Shown here: positions 1-10,100 of the stretch, in pieces
Layout of the letters: each line of letters starts with the position of its first letter
Numbering within the stretch: the stretch's first letter is position 1
NCBI GenBank assembly: GCA_913777325.1
Contig: CAJYSA010000043.1
Span: 1 to 64,000, forward strand
Direction: 5' to 3'
Source of the DNA: an uncultured Sphingomonas sp.
GTDB taxonomy: Bacteria; Pseudomonadota; Alphaproteobacteria; Sphingomonadales; Sphingomonadaceae
Length of the DNA stretch: 64,000 nt
Notes under the pieces: model-generated
What the model was told of the DNA's origin: nothing
What the model saw: only the letters and a program-made list of their open reading frames with translations
Database searches by the model: none
Translations under genes and position numbers: made by a program

Positions 1-545
1 GAGCGCATGACGCCGCCCGCGCCGGTCTGGAATCCGCAACCCAGCGGGCCGAGGATTTCGAGTGGCGCATCCGGATCCGTGACCTTCACCACGTTGCGCG
101 CGCGCACGACGGTGCGGGCGGCGAAGCTCGATTGCCCGAAGAAGTGCGACGAGATCGGCTGACCGTCTTTCGAGAATGCGGTCGACCCATCCTCCAGCCG
201 GACCCCGGCGTAATTGAGCGGCGGGAAATCGTGGCAATAGCTGGGCAGCGCATCGGCGCAGCGCGCGCAATGGCCGCAACTGGAGAAGCCGAGCACGACG
301 CGGTCGCCGGGCTGCAATCCCGTGACGCCGGCGCCGACCGCCTCGACGACGCCCGCGCCCTCGTGCCCCAGCACCGCCGGCAGCGGATAGGGCACGAACT
401 GGTCGCGGAACACCAGATCGGTATGGCACAGCCCGACGCCCGCAATCCGCACCAGCACCTCGTCCGCGCGGGGCGCCTCCAGGTCCAGCGTTTCGATCGT
501 GAAATCGGCGTGCGGCTGGCGCGCGACGGCGGCGATGGTCTGCAT
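1..545 (-). CDS. Zinc-dependent alcohol dehydrogenase, aryl/benzyl-alcohol type (3' end outside window)
   Basis: The 181 visible codons start MQTIAAVARQPHADFTIETL and show the N-terminal GroES-like half of a medium-chain zinc alcohol dehydrogenase. Seen are GLCHTDLVFR (catalytic-zinc Cys near residue 40), LGHEGAGVVEAVG (GHE motif) and a structural-zinc-like stretch CGHCARCADALPSYC. The family oxidises primary, often aromatic or allylic, alcohols to aldehydes with NAD. The Rossmann domain lies beyond the left edge. The start at 545 has a GGGGA ribosome site and lies only 9 bases after the stop of the AraC-type gene, so it is the last visible gene of the leftward TBDR-P450-AraC operon. By inference it oxidises the alcohol formed by the P450. 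Confidence 0.88.
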   Translation of the reverse strand, partial: MQTIAAVARQPHADFTIETLDLEAPRADEVLVRIAGVGLCHTDLVFRDQFVPYPLPAVLGHEGAGVVEAVGAGVTGLQPGDRVVLGFSSCGHCARCADALPSYCHDFPPLNYAGVRLEDGSTAFSKDGQPISSHFFGQSSFAARTVVRARNVVKVTDPDAPLEILGPLGCGFQTGAGGVMR

Positions 546-554
546 CACTTTCCC

Positions 555-1418
555 CTATTGGATGGTCTGTCGCCAGCCGCTCGGCGTCTGGCCGGCATAT
601 TGGCGGAAGGCGCGGGTGAAATGGCTCTGGCTGGTGAAGCCGAGCTGGTCGGCGATCGTCGCGATCGACAGATCGGACGACGTCAGCAATTCCTGCGCGC
701 GGTCCAGCCGCGCCTTCATGACATATTGGTGCGGCGTGGTGCCGGTCGCCTTCTTGAAGACGCGGCAGAAATGCGACGGCGTCAGCCCGGCGTCGGCGGC
801 CATCGCCTCCAGGCTGTGATCGCCTTCGGGATTCTTGAGGATGGCGTTCATGACGTTGTGGATGCGATAGGCGGAGAAATCGGCGGTCGGGAAGGCGGGG
901 GTGTTCGTGCCCACGGGGCCACGCAGCATGTGCGCCTTCAACGCATTGACCAGCGCCCCGACGTAGACGGTCCGCTCGTCGGTCTGCGGCGAGTAGAGTT
1001 CGCCCAGCACCTGCCGCGTCAGCGCGACGCCCAGCGGATCGGTGAAGGCAAAGCGCATTCGGCTGAACTGGTCGCGCGCGGCGGCGGCCTGCAACTCGCC
1101 CGACGAGATGCTGAGCGTCACCACGTCCAACTCGCCATCGACCAGCCAGCCGGTCGGTTGCCCGGCGGGAATGATCGTCGCGCAGCCGGGGATAGACGGT
1201 TGCTCGCTCCACCCGTCGCGCTGCCAGGTCTTCACCTTCTTGCCCGCGATATGGACGACGAAGGTCGGATCGGGCAGCGCGGGCAGATCGTAGCTGCCGA
1301 CGAACTGCCGCCAGCGCGACAGGCACCAGCCGTCCTGGCCCGATCCCAACGCCAGATCCGCCCCGCGCCCCAGCGCGTCGGAGATGATCGCCTCGTTGCT
1401 CCAGGGGTTCGACGCCAT
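555..1418 (-). CDS. AraC-family transcriptional regulator
   Basis: This 287-residue protein has a cupin-like N-terminal sensing domain (about residues 20-160) and a C-terminal double helix-turn-helix AraC domain (about 185-287). The first helix-turn-helix is HSLEAMAADAGLTPSHFCRV with FKKATGTTPHQYVMKARL; the second is IATIADQLGFTSQSHFTRAF with FRQYAGQTPSGWR, the usual AraC C-terminal signature. The start has a strong AAGGAGAGGAG site. It lies between the P450 and alcohol dehydrogenase genes with gaps of 14 and 9 bases, so it is cotranscribed with the pathway. Inference: it senses the pathway substrate or a product and acts in the 4918-5117 divergent promoter region. No binding site could be assigned there by eye. 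Confidence 0.92.
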   Translation of the reverse strand: MASNPWSNEAIISDALGRGADLALGSGQDGWCLSRWRQFVGSYDLPALPDPTFVVHIAGKKVKTWQRDGWSEQPSIPGCATIIPAGQPTGWLVDGELDVVTLSISSGELQAAAARDQFSRMRFAFTDPLGVALTRQVLGELYSPQTDERTVYVGALVNALKAHMLRGPVGTNTPAFPTADFSAYRIHNVMNAILKNPEGDHSLEAMAADAGLTPSHFCRVFKKATGTTPHQYVMKARLDRAQELLTSSDLSIATIADQLGFTSQSHFTRAFRQYAGQTPSGWRQTIQ

Positions 1419-1432
1419 GACGCTCCTCTCCT

Positions 1433-2662
1433 TCAGGCAGGCCGCAGGACGACGTCGAGGTTCTTCAGGCCGTTAATGAAGTTCGACCGGAACCGTCGCG
1501 GCGGCGCTTGCACCTCGAAGGATGTAACACGGTCCGCGAGCATGTCGAATGCGATCCGCAACTGCATTTCCGCCAGCCGCGAACCGACGCAGACATGCTG
1601 GCCCGCGCCGAACCCGACATGCTGCGCGCCCTTGCGGCGAACGTCGAACCGATCGGCATCGGGGAAGACGCCCTCGTCGCGATTGGCGGAGATGTACCAC
1701 ATCACCACCTTGTCGCCCTTCGCGATCCGCTGCCCCCCGATGACGGTGTCCTCCATTGCGGTGCGGCGCATGTGCATGACGGGGCTGGCATGGCGGACCA
1801 TCTCGGGCGCGGCGGTCTTCAGCACGTCGCGGTCGTCGCGGATCGCCTGCCATTGATCGGGATTGGCGGAAAAGGCCGCGACACTGTGGCTCAGCGAATT
1901 GCGCGTCGTCTCGTTGCCGCCGACCAGCACCAGGATCAGATTGCCGATGAAGTCGCGGAACGGCACCGGCTCCCCATCGATCTCGGCATTGGCGAGCAGC
2001 GAGGCGATGTCGCTGGTCGGCTCGGCCCGGCGCGCGTCGAACAACTCCTGTGCGAAGGCGAAGAACTCGCCCAGTGTGGCCGCCATCGCCTCGGGGCTCT
2101 GCCGGAACTCGGGATCATCCTCGCCGACGAAGGCGTTGGTCCAGTCGTACAGCTTGGGCCACAGATCGATCGATACGCCCAATAGCTCGGCCAGCGTCAT
2201 CAGCGGCAGCGGCGCGGACAGCAGCGGCACGAGGTTAACGGGCTCGCCCAGCGGAATCTCCGCCACCAGCCGCGCGACGCGTTCGCGTATGCGCGTCTCG
2301 ATATCGCCAAGCCGGGCGGGCGACAGCGCGGGCATGACGAACTTGCGGTAACGGGTGTGGATCGGCGGATCGCGCGAGATGAAGGGGATGCCGATCGCCG
2401 ACTCTCCCGCGCCGGTCAGCCCGACCTCGTTTTCGTTGAAGATGCGGTGGCCGCCATTCTCATGCGCGGAGGAGAAGAGCGCGGGCTGGCGCGACACCTC
2501 GACGATGTCCGCGTGGCGCATCAGCGACCAGAAGCCCGCGCCGTCGCTCTCCGGGTTCCAGTGTACCGGATCGCTGCGACGCAGCTCGGCGAAGAGCGCC
2601 CACGGCACCCCCGCTTCGTAGAGCGCCGGGTCCTTCAGGTCAGCAGCCAGGATCGTCGCCAT
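1433..2662 (-). CDS. Cytochrome P450 monooxygenase
   Basis: A soluble bacterial class I-type P450 of 409 residues, of normal length. The landmarks are complete: I-helix oxygen-binding motif GGNETT at 248-253, K-helix EMVR at 287-290, and heme-binding loop FGAGQHVCVG with ligand Cys358. The region HASPVMHMRRTA followed by GDKVVMWYISANRDE resembles the CYP108/CYP125/CYP142 part of the family, which hydroxylates terpenes or steroid side chains; this is a likeness, not an assignment. The start codon overlaps the stop of the upstream TBDR gene by one base (TGATG), so translation is probably coupled. No ferredoxin or ferredoxin reductase gene is nearby, so redox partners must come from elsewhere. 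Confidence 0.95.
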   Translation of the reverse strand: MATILAADLKDPALYEAGVPWALFAELRRSDPVHWNPESDGAGFWSLMRHADIVEVSRQPALFSSAHENGGHRIFNENEVGLTGAGESAIGIPFISRDPPIHTRYRKFVMPALSPARLGDIETRIRERVARLVAEIPLGEPVNLVPLLSAPLPLMTLAELLGVSIDLWPKLYDWTNAFVGEDDPEFRQSPEAMAATLGEFFAFAQELFDARRAEPTSDIASLLANAEIDGEPVPFRDFIGNLILVLVGGNETTRNSLSHSVAAFSANPDQWQAIRDDRDVLKTAAPEMVRHASPVMHMRRTAMEDTVIGGQRIAKGDKVVMWYISANRDEGVFPDADRFDVRRKGAQHVGFGAGQHVCVGSRLAEMQLRIAFDMLADRVTSFEVQAPPRRFRSNFINGLKNLDVVLRPA

Positions 2663-4917
2663 CAGAATGCCACCCGGATCGAGCCGCCATAGGTGCGCGG
2701 CGTGGAGGGAACGAGGAAGTTGTACGGGAAGCCCGCGCCGCGCAGGTCGAGGCCATAGGCATAGACGCGGGCGTTGAGCAGGTTGTTGGCGAACGCCTTG
2801 AAGGTGAAGCGCCCGGTCGTCAGCGCCGCCGTGAGGTTGACCTTGGCATAGCCGGGCTGTTGCAACTCGCTGTTCATCTGCCCCGAGCCGGTGGCGTTGA
2901 TGTCGTTGAACGGGGAGAAATACTGCCGCGAGAAATAGGCGACGCTGGGCGAGATCGTCAGGCCGTCATTGCCGTTCTTGAACAGTGACAGGTCGAACCC
3001 ACCTTGCGCGGTGAAGCGCGGCGCGAACGGCAGGTCGTTGCCGTCCAGCACGGTGTTCTGCAACGTCAGCGTCTTGTAGGTGGAGTGCAGATACCCCGCC
3101 GCGGCGGTCAGCGTCAGTGCCGGAGACAGCCTCAGCCGTGCCTCCGCTTCCGCGCCATACACCTCCGCCTTGGGCGCGTTGACCAGGAACGACACCGGGC
3201 CAGGGCGCGTGTCCTGCACCTGCTGGTTGCTGTAGTCGTAGTAGAAGCCCGCCGCGCTGAGCGTCAGCGCACTGTCGAAATAGCGGCCCTTGAGCCCGAC
3301 TTCATAGGCGTTGACGCGTTCGGGCGCGATATAGTTGATCCCCGCCGACGAGGTATAGCCGCCGCCGTTGAACGCGCCCGAACGGTAACCGCGGTTGTAG
3401 CTGGCATAGACGAGCGTCCCGCCCTCGAACGTATAGGCCAGCGACACGCGCCCGGTCAGCGCGTTGTTTTGCCCGTCGAGGTTGAAGCGCGCGTTCGGAT
3501 TATAGGCGCAGGTGCCGGGCACGCCGGGGCAGGGGACGGTCGTCGCCAGCGCAAGCTGCGGGCCGCCGATGTCGCCCGCGAACAGATAGGCCTGTCCGTC
3601 GCGATACTGGCTGCGGTCCCACGTGTAGCGTGCGCCGAGCGTCAGCGTCAGGCGATCGGTCAGGTCGTAATCGCCCTGCGCGAAGACCGCATAGGAGCGG
3701 CGGACCTGGCGGTAATGCTGGAAGAAACCGCCGTTGACGCCCGGCCCCAGCGCCTGCCCGATGTTGAAGGTATTGTCGGTCGTCACGGTGTCGCGCCCAT
3801 AAAAGACACCGCCCACCGCCTTCAGCCGGTCGCCGCTGTAGTTCAGGCGCGCTTCCTCGCTGAACTGCCCGAACTTCGACTTCCAATTGATATCGAGCAC
3901 GTCGAGCGGCGAGCCGTCGGCGGCCTGTTGCAGGTTCTGCCGTCCACCGTCGCCGGAGGTGATCGAGGTGAGCGTCAGCGTCGGCGACAGCTCGTAGGAC
4001 ACCGTCGCGGAGACGCCATAGGCTTCGGTACGGTTCAGCCCGATGCGATTCTCGTTGACCTGGAAGAAGCCAAGCCCGGTGCGGAATGGCTGGAGGCCGT
4101 GGACCGCCGCCTGCGTGCCGCGATCGCGCCCGCCATAAGCCTTGATCTTGATGTCGAGCGGCCCGCCGCCGGGGCGGATGCGCAGCGTTGCGCGGCCCTG
4201 CAACGTGTCCTGCGAATTGGGATCACGACCGCCGGGGAAGACGTTTTTGATCTGGCCGTCACCCTTCACGTAATTGGCGGCGACGCGCAGGCCGAGCTGA
4301 TCCTCGACCATCGTCGTCTCGATCGCTCCCTGTGCAGTGACGGTGTTGAAGTTACCGTAGCCGGCCTCGGCATAGCCCTCGTTGCCGTGCAGCGTCGGCG
4401 ACTTGGTGATGAAGTTGATCGCGCCACCGGTGGTGTTGCGGCCGAACAGCGTACCCTGCGGCCCGCGCAGCACCTCGACCCGTTCCAGATCGAACAGCCC
4501 CATGCCATGCGCGGTTCGGCTGGCGAGATACACGTCGTCGACATAGACGCCGATCGGGGATGCTTGATTGGAATTGTATTCGTTGGCGACCGAGATCCCG
4601 CGCAGCGAGAAGTTCGGCTGCGTCGCGCCATAAGGGCTGCTGACCTGAAGGTTCGGGACGGCGGCGGCGAGGTTCGCGGAGTTGGTGATGCCCTTGGTCG
4701 TCAGCGTGTTGCCGCCGATTGCCGAGATCGCGATCGGCACCGACAGGATGGATTGCTCGCGCCGCTGCGCGGTGACGATGATATCGCCTTCCATACCGGA
4801 GTCTTGCGCCGGGGCGGCTTGTTCGGCGGGGGCGGGGTCCGCTGCCTGCGCCTGCGCCAGCGCAGGAAATGCAAAAGCGGCTCCTGCAAGCAACGCCGCG
4901 GTCATCTTGGCCATCAT
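2662..4917 (-). CDS. TonB-dependent outer-membrane receptor
   Basis: About 751 residues. The chosen start (MMAKMTAALLAGAAF) is preceded by AGGAGAGGCG and opens directly into a signal peptide ending PALAQAQA; the open frame extends to 5079 but the extra 54 codons have no signal character. A TonB-box-like GDIIVTAQRRE is followed by the plug domain with the Sphingomonas-type LRGPQGTLFGRNTTGGAINF motif, then a 22-strand-type barrel ending TYGGSIRVAF with terminal aromatic Phe. It would import a bulky or hydrophobic substrate across the outer membrane using TonB energy. It is the first gene of the P450 operon, so it probably delivers the P450 substrate. Confidence 0.95.
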   Translation of the reverse strand: MMAKMTAALLAGAAFAFPALAQAQAADPAPAEQAAPAQDSGMEGDIIVTAQRREQSILSVPIAISAIGGNTLTTKGITNSANLAAAVPNLQVSSPYGATQPNFSLRGISVANEYNSNQASPIGVYVDDVYLASRTAHGMGLFDLERVEVLRGPQGTLFGRNTTGGAINFITKSPTLHGNEGYAEAGYGNFNTVTAQGAIETTMVEDQLGLRVAANYVKGDGQIKNVFPGGRDPNSQDTLQGRATLRIRPGGGPLDIKIKAYGGRDRGTQAAVHGLQPFRTGLGFFQVNENRIGLNRTEAYGVSATVSYELSPTLTLTSITSGDGGRQNLQQAADGSPLDVLDINWKSKFGQFSEEARLNYSGDRLKAVGGVFYGRDTVTTDNTFNIGQALGPGVNGGFFQHYRQVRRSYAVFAQGDYDLTDRLTLTLGARYTWDRSQYRDGQAYLFAGDIGGPQLALATTVPCPGVPGTCAYNPNARFNLDGQNNALTGRVSLAYTFEGGTLVYASYNRGYRSGAFNGGGYTSSAGINYIAPERVNAYEVGLKGRYFDSALTLSAAGFYYDYSNQQVQDTRPGPVSFLVNAPKAEVYGAEAEARLRLSPALTLTAAAGYLHSTYKTLTLQNTVLDGNDLPFAPRFTAQGGFDLSLFKNGNDGLTISPSVAYFSRQYFSPFNDINATGSGQMNSELQQPGYAKVNLTAALTTGRFTFKAFANNLLNARVYAYGLDLRGAGFPYNFLVPSTPRTYGGSIRVAF

Positions 4918-5117
4918 CGCCTCTCCTATGGTGGGGAGGCTCTGTGACGGCCTCTTCCCTGCCACTGGGTGTAGCGCGTCCGGGCGCGCGCTGCTTTGCA
5001 TGGCCTTGCGAGGCTTTTTGACAAATTTTGCGGCCCGGTCCGCACCGCGCGCGCGATATGCTAGCCAAAACCGCGACACGCTCCGCGACCGACGGAGCCG
5101 CAGCGCAGGAGAGTGAC
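4918..5117. promoter_or_regulatory. Divergent promoter region between TBDR operon and aldehyde dehydrogenase
   Basis: This 200-base gap separates two genes reading away from each other and must hold both promoters. A TTGACA hexamer lies at 5018-5023 within an A/T-rich patch reading CTTTTTGACAAATTTTG, but no convincing -10 element follows at 16-18 bases. The AraC-type regulator of the operon is the likely ligand-controlled activator here. I could not identify a direct repeat that would mark its site. Confidence 0.4.
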
Positions 5118-6548
5118 ATGGAGTTCGACGGCCCCTTCACGATGACGATCGGCGGCCAGGCGGTCGCGGGTACGGCAACGTTCGACGTCGTCAACCCGGC
5201 GACCGAAGCGGTGATCGCCGCCGCTCCCGATGCGACGCGCGCGCAACTGGACGAGGCGGTGGCCTCCGCCCGCGCCGCGTTCCCGGGCTGGGCCGCCACC
5301 CCGATCGAGGAGCGCCGTGCGCTGATCGACCGGCTGGGCGATGCGGTGATGGCGCAGCTCGACGGGTTCGCGCGGCTGCTGACCGCCGAGCAGGGCAAGC
5401 CGCATGGCGACGCGCAGAACGAGATCGGTGGCGCGGCACTGTGGCTGAAGGGAGCGGCGACTCTGGACCTGCCGGTCACCGTCAACGAGGACTCGGGTGA
5501 TCGGTACAGTGAGACGCGCCACGTGCCGATCGGCGTCGTCGGTGCGATCGCGCCGTGGAATTTCCCGATGGTGCTGGCGATGTTCAAGGTCGGCCCGGCG
5601 CTGCTGGCGGGTAATACGCTCGTGCTGAAGCCATCACCCTTCACCCCGCTGACCACGTTGAAGTTCGGCGAGCTGGCCGCGACGATCCTGCCGCCGGGCG
5701 TGCTGAACGTCTTGAGCGGGGGCGATGCGCTGGGGCCGTGGCTGACCGAGCATCCCGGTATCGACAAGGTCAGCTTCACCGGATCGACCGCGACCGGCAG
5801 GCGTGTGATGCAGAGCGCATCGGCGACGCTGAAGCGCGTGACCTTGGAACTGGGGGGCAACGACCCGGCGATCGTGCTGCCCGACGTCGATGTCGCGGCA
5901 GTGGCGGAGAAGCTGTTCTGGGCCGCCTTCGCGAACAACGGGCAGGTCTGCATCGCGACCAAGCGTATGTATGTCCACGAAGACGTTTACGACGCGCTGA
6001 AGGAGGCCTTGGTCGCCTATGCCGCGACGGTGAAGGTGGGCGACGGATCGGAGCAGGGCACGCGGCTCGGCCCGATCAACAATCGCCCGCAATATGAGCG
6101 CGTGCTCGACCTGATCCGCGATGCCAGGGAGCGTGGCTACACCTTCCTGACCGGGGGCGACACGAGCGAAGCGCCGGGCTATTTCGTGCCGGTCACGATC
6201 ATCGACAATCCGCCCGAGGACAGCCGGATCGTGCAGGAGGAGCAGTTCGGCCCGGTCCTGCCACTCCTGAAGTTCCGCGATGTCGAGGATGCGCTAGCGC
6301 GCGCAAATGCCAGCGATTATGGTCTCGGCGCCTCGGTGTGGGGCAGCGACGAGGAGGCCGCGTTCGCGGTGGCGGAGCGTATCGCCAGCGGCACCGTGTG
6401 GGTGAACGAGACGCAGCATCTGACCCCGCTCGCCGCCTTCGGCGGTATCAAGCAATCCGGGGTCGGCGTGGAGGGCGGGCTCGACGGGCTGCTGGAATAT
6501 ACGAACGTCAAGACGCTGGTACGCCGACGCCAAGCCGCCGGTGAGTGA
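5118..6548 (+). CDS. NAD(P)-dependent aldehyde dehydrogenase
   Basis: A 476-residue aldehyde dehydrogenase. The start at 5118 has a CAGGAGAGTGAC leader; the open frame runs back to 5028 but without a ribosome site. Family landmarks are present: APWNFP with Asn148 (oxyanion hole), TGSTATGR cofactor loop, ELGGNDPAIV with general base Glu244, and NNGQVCIA with nucleophile Cys278. The C-terminal part has the usual EEQFGPVLPLLKF and GGIKQSGVG motifs. It oxidises an aldehyde to the carboxylic acid in the cytoplasm. It is transcribed away from the TBDR-P450-AraC-alcohol dehydrogenase operon, so by inference it completes an alkyl to alcohol to aldehyde to acid oxidation series. Confidence 0.94.
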   Translation: MEFDGPFTMTIGGQAVAGTATFDVVNPATEAVIAAAPDATRAQLDEAVASARAAFPGWAATPIEERRALIDRLGDAVMAQLDGFARLLTAEQGKPHGDAQNEIGGAALWLKGAATLDLPVTVNEDSGDRYSETRHVPIGVVGAIAPWNFPMVLAMFKVGPALLAGNTLVLKPSPFTPLTTLKFGELAATILPPGVLNVLSGGDALGPWLTEHPGIDKVSFTGSTATGRRVMQSASATLKRVTLELGGNDPAIVLPDVDVAAVAEKLFWAAFANNGQVCIATKRMYVHEDVYDALKEALVAYAATVKVGDGSEQGTRLGPINNRPQYERVLDLIRDARERGYTFLTGGDTSEAPGYFVPVTIIDNPPEDSRIVQEEQFGPVLPLLKFRDVEDALARANASDYGLGASVWGSDEEAAFAVAERIASGTVWVNETQHLTPLAAFGGIKQSGVGVEGGLDGLLEYTNVKTLVRRRQAAGE

Positions 6549-7193
6549 ATAGTCACCTCGACGGGGCACCGTGCTTCGACGTCACTCGACCCGCTCGATC
6601 TAATCACCGCGCCTTCGAGGGGGAGGCGGTGCGACGGCAAGGTCGCGAGGCGTATCGCATGGCTGCGGACGATCGTTCCGCAGTTTGCGACCTGCTCTCA
6701 TTCTCACGCCGCCGGTAAGTTGACATCAGTTTCGTCACTTCCGTTGCGCAAGCGGCCTGTGCAATATCCCTTAACCCGCCGCTCTTGCGAGGAGCGCAGG
6801 ATGTACGACGATGCCCACTTCCAGTCGCCTCCGCTGTGGGGCTCGACTGGATCGACCATCATCGGCTGCTCAAACCCATCGGCGCCATCACCTGCCAACG
6901 TTAAGGGTCGAACACGAGAGTGTACAAGACAATACGATGCTCGGCTACTGAGTAGGGGGTCAGCCCGACGACGCTCGCGACTGATCGCTTTCGTGGAGTT
7001 GCTGCGACATATCCGCATTCCGCAAGCGGCATGACGAAATTGTACAATACTACTCTAAGGATGAAGCGGTGGGGAAAGACTTTGCGCTGAGTTGATCCGT
7101 TGCACTTAATACGGAATTAACCGCTCCGGCCCCAAAGGCATCGCCGCGTGAGACGCGGGGCGCATACGGCTCCCTCGTTTGGCTCATGTCGCG
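6549..7193. other. Gene-free region upstream of the giant autotransporter
   Basis: No open frame here has coding character; translations on both strands are basic, Ser/Arg-rich and look like noise. It contains the palindrome TTGTACAA at 7040-7047, a related TGTACA at 6921-6926, and a small hairpin CCGCGT-GAG-ACGCGG at 7144-7158 near the autotransporter start. A weak promoter-like pair, TTGCGC at 7082-7087 and TTAATA at 7106-7111 with an 18-base spacer, could drive the autotransporter gene. None of these is certain. Confidence 0.4.
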
Positions 7194-10100
7194 ATGGGGG
7201 TTTGTTACGTGAAGAACCGGGTGAAATTGCTGGCATCGACCGCGCTCGTGATGGGGACGCTCGCTGCCGCCGGCGCACACGCGCAAACCACGACGGTCGT
7301 GAATGATGGGGCGGGCAACAAGGGTTTCATCGTCTCCGGCAACGTTTCGGGGGCCAACACGAACGTCAAACCATCAACGACCACTGTCGGTAACGACACT
7401 CAGACCACGGTGTACACCAATTACAACACCGAAGGTGGTGCCGGCTCGGGCGGCGGCGGCGGTTTCGGCGGTGTGTTTTTCATCGACAGCGGCGCACGGC
7501 TGACCCTCAACAACGTCAGCTTTTCCAATAACAACACCAAGGGCGGCGAGGGCGGCGGCGCGCCGATCTTCTCGGTCGCCCCGAAGGTCTTCTCGCTGGC
7601 CAGCAGCAGCGCGAATGCGGACGCGGTCTCGCTTTACTTTCCCAAGGTCTCTGCCAGCTACGTCGGCGGCAGCATCCAGATCACCGGCTTCACGCTCGAC
7701 AACGAAAACTCGCTGATCGGCGTTGGTGCGGGCGTTGCGATGGGCGGCGCCGCCGTCGGTGCCACCGTCAGCGCGGTCACCGTCGACGCCAGCGGCAAGC
7801 AGCAGGTTACGCTGGCGCAGCCCTATACGCTGGATTCCAGCGCGGTCGTCAGCGCTACTTATCAGGCGGCGGCAAACGGTAATCCGGCAGGCTATTACGT
7901 CAGCGGCACGATCGACGCGTCCAAGTTGCTGCCGGGCGCGGTCGTTTACGGGAATGGCGTCGGTGCCGGAGTAACCGTCGCCAACGTTACCTATGACAGC
8001 AACCAGAAGGTGAAAAGCTTCATCCTGTCGGATGGGTCGACCAGCGCGTCGAATGTCGTGATCTCGTCCGCGACGCAGTTCGACATCACCCGCTTCGTCG
8101 CCTCGACCACGTCGCAAATGTCCAATGTCATCACTCCGCCGGCGGGCGGCACGCTGGCGGGGTTCGAGGTCGGGATGATCGTTACCGGCAACGGCGTTCC
8201 CGCGAACACCACCGTCACCGCGATCAACCAGCAAACCGGTGCGGTCACGCTGTCGAACGCGATCGATCTGCGCACCGTCACTTCATTGAAAGCGGCGTCC
8301 AGCCCGATCGTGTCGAACAGCGGCAGCGCCGTCGTGAAGGTCAACTCCACCAACGGGATGCGCGTCGGCCAGAAGATCAGCGGGCAGGGCATCGCGGACG
8401 GCGCGGTCATCACCGCGATCAACGCGACCGCCGGCACCATCACGTTGAGCAGCACGATCGGCAGCGACGGGCTGAATGCGATCAACAAGGGCAAGATGCT
8501 GGTGACGCTGAGCCCGGTGGCGAGCGTTTCCGGCAATACCGTGACGCTGGTGTCGATCAGCGGGATGAAGATCGGGCAGGTCCTGTCCGGTGACCCCACG
8601 ATCCCGGACAATGCGGTGGTCACCGGCATCAATCCGAGCACCAACACCGTCACCTTCACGATCAACCCGGCGGTCGCGAACCTGGTCAAGGGCGGGGCGC
8701 TGAACGGCATCGTCTCCACCGGCACCGTCGGCAACGACGGCCGGGGCGGACGCACCGCCAGCAACTTCAACGCGATCCTGAACGACGGCGAAGGCTCGGC
8801 CGGCACCAACGGTTATAACGCTGGGGGCGGCAATGCCGCGGCTGGTGGCAATGGCGGTGCAGGTGGTAGCGGCAGCAGCGGCGCCCCGTTCAACGCCGCG
8901 ATGACGCAGACGGTGATCGAAACGGGCGTCAGCTTCACGCTCAACGCGGTCAAGGTGGGTGCAGCGCTTGCCAACTTCCCGCCGGGTGTCGCGCTGTCGG
9001 CGGCGCTTGCGGCCGATACCGCCTATACCGGCGTGCTGCTCGCCAAGGCGATCGCCGACCTGGTGACGTGGAACATCGACATGGCCAGCGGCAAGGTCGC
9101 GTTCGGCGGTGCTGGTGGCGCGGGTGGCAAGGGCGGCGCGGGTGCGACCTTCTTCGGCGGCGGTGCCGGCGGCGGGGGTGGCTCGGGCGGTGCGGGTGCG
9201 CTGTTTCTCACCGACGGTGGCGCGGGTGGCGACGGCGGCGACGGCGGCGCGGGCGGTTTCGGCGCAGGTGGTGGCTCGGGCGGTGCCGGTGGTGCCGGCG
9301 GCTCGGGCGGGCAGAGTCTGGACGGGTCGGCGGGCGCGGGCGGTACGGCCGGGTTCGGCGGCGGTGTCGGCTCCTCGGACGGCCAGGGCGGCGGCGGCGG
9401 CTCGGGCTATGGCGGCGCGATCTTCGTGCGCGACGGCGGCTCGTTGCAGGTCAACGGAAACGCGCTGTTCGACGGCAATGCGGCGCTGGGCGGGTCCAGC
9501 AACAATGGCGGTGCGGCCGGTGGCGCGGCGGGCAGCGACCTGTTCGCGATGCGCGGCGCTACCGTCATCCTGTCCCCAGGCGCGGGCAAGACGATCACGT
9601 TCAACGGCACGATCGCCGACGACAGCGCGGCCAGCATCGCCAACACCTCGATCGCGGCGGGCTTCGGCGCCGACATCACGATCGCTGGCGGTGGCCTCGT
9701 TCGCTTCAACAATGCCAACACCTATACCGGGAATACCCGCCTGCAGGGTGGCACCCTGCGCGCGGATGACGGCCTGGGCATCAACATCAACAGCCACATC
9801 CTGTTCGAGGGGCAGAGCACGATCAACGGGGCGAGCCAATTGGCGACCGCCAATGCCGGCACGCTGCTGACCTCGGGCACGATGGCGCGCCGCGTCGGCG
9901 TGCAGCCGAACCAGGTGTCGTGGACCGACGTGACCGGAACCGCTGGCGGCAGCGGCGGCTTCGCGGCCCTTGCGAACGGTCTGACGCTGAACTTCGGCTC
10001 ACTGAACGGTGGCCAGGGGCAGGACCTGACGTGGAACTCGGGCGGCTTCGTGCGGACCGCGGACACGCTGGTGTTCGGGTCGGACGCCATAGAGGCGACC

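Noticed and set aside
132..1856. A 574-codon plus-strand frame across the alcohol dehydrogenase, AraC and P450 genes
   Set aside because: It spans three real minus-strand genes and its translation has no recognisable domain.
3004..4947. A 647-codon plus-strand frame opposite the first TBDR
   Set aside because: It is an antisense shadow with Arg/Gly/Val-rich composition; the minus-strand TBDR has all family motifs.
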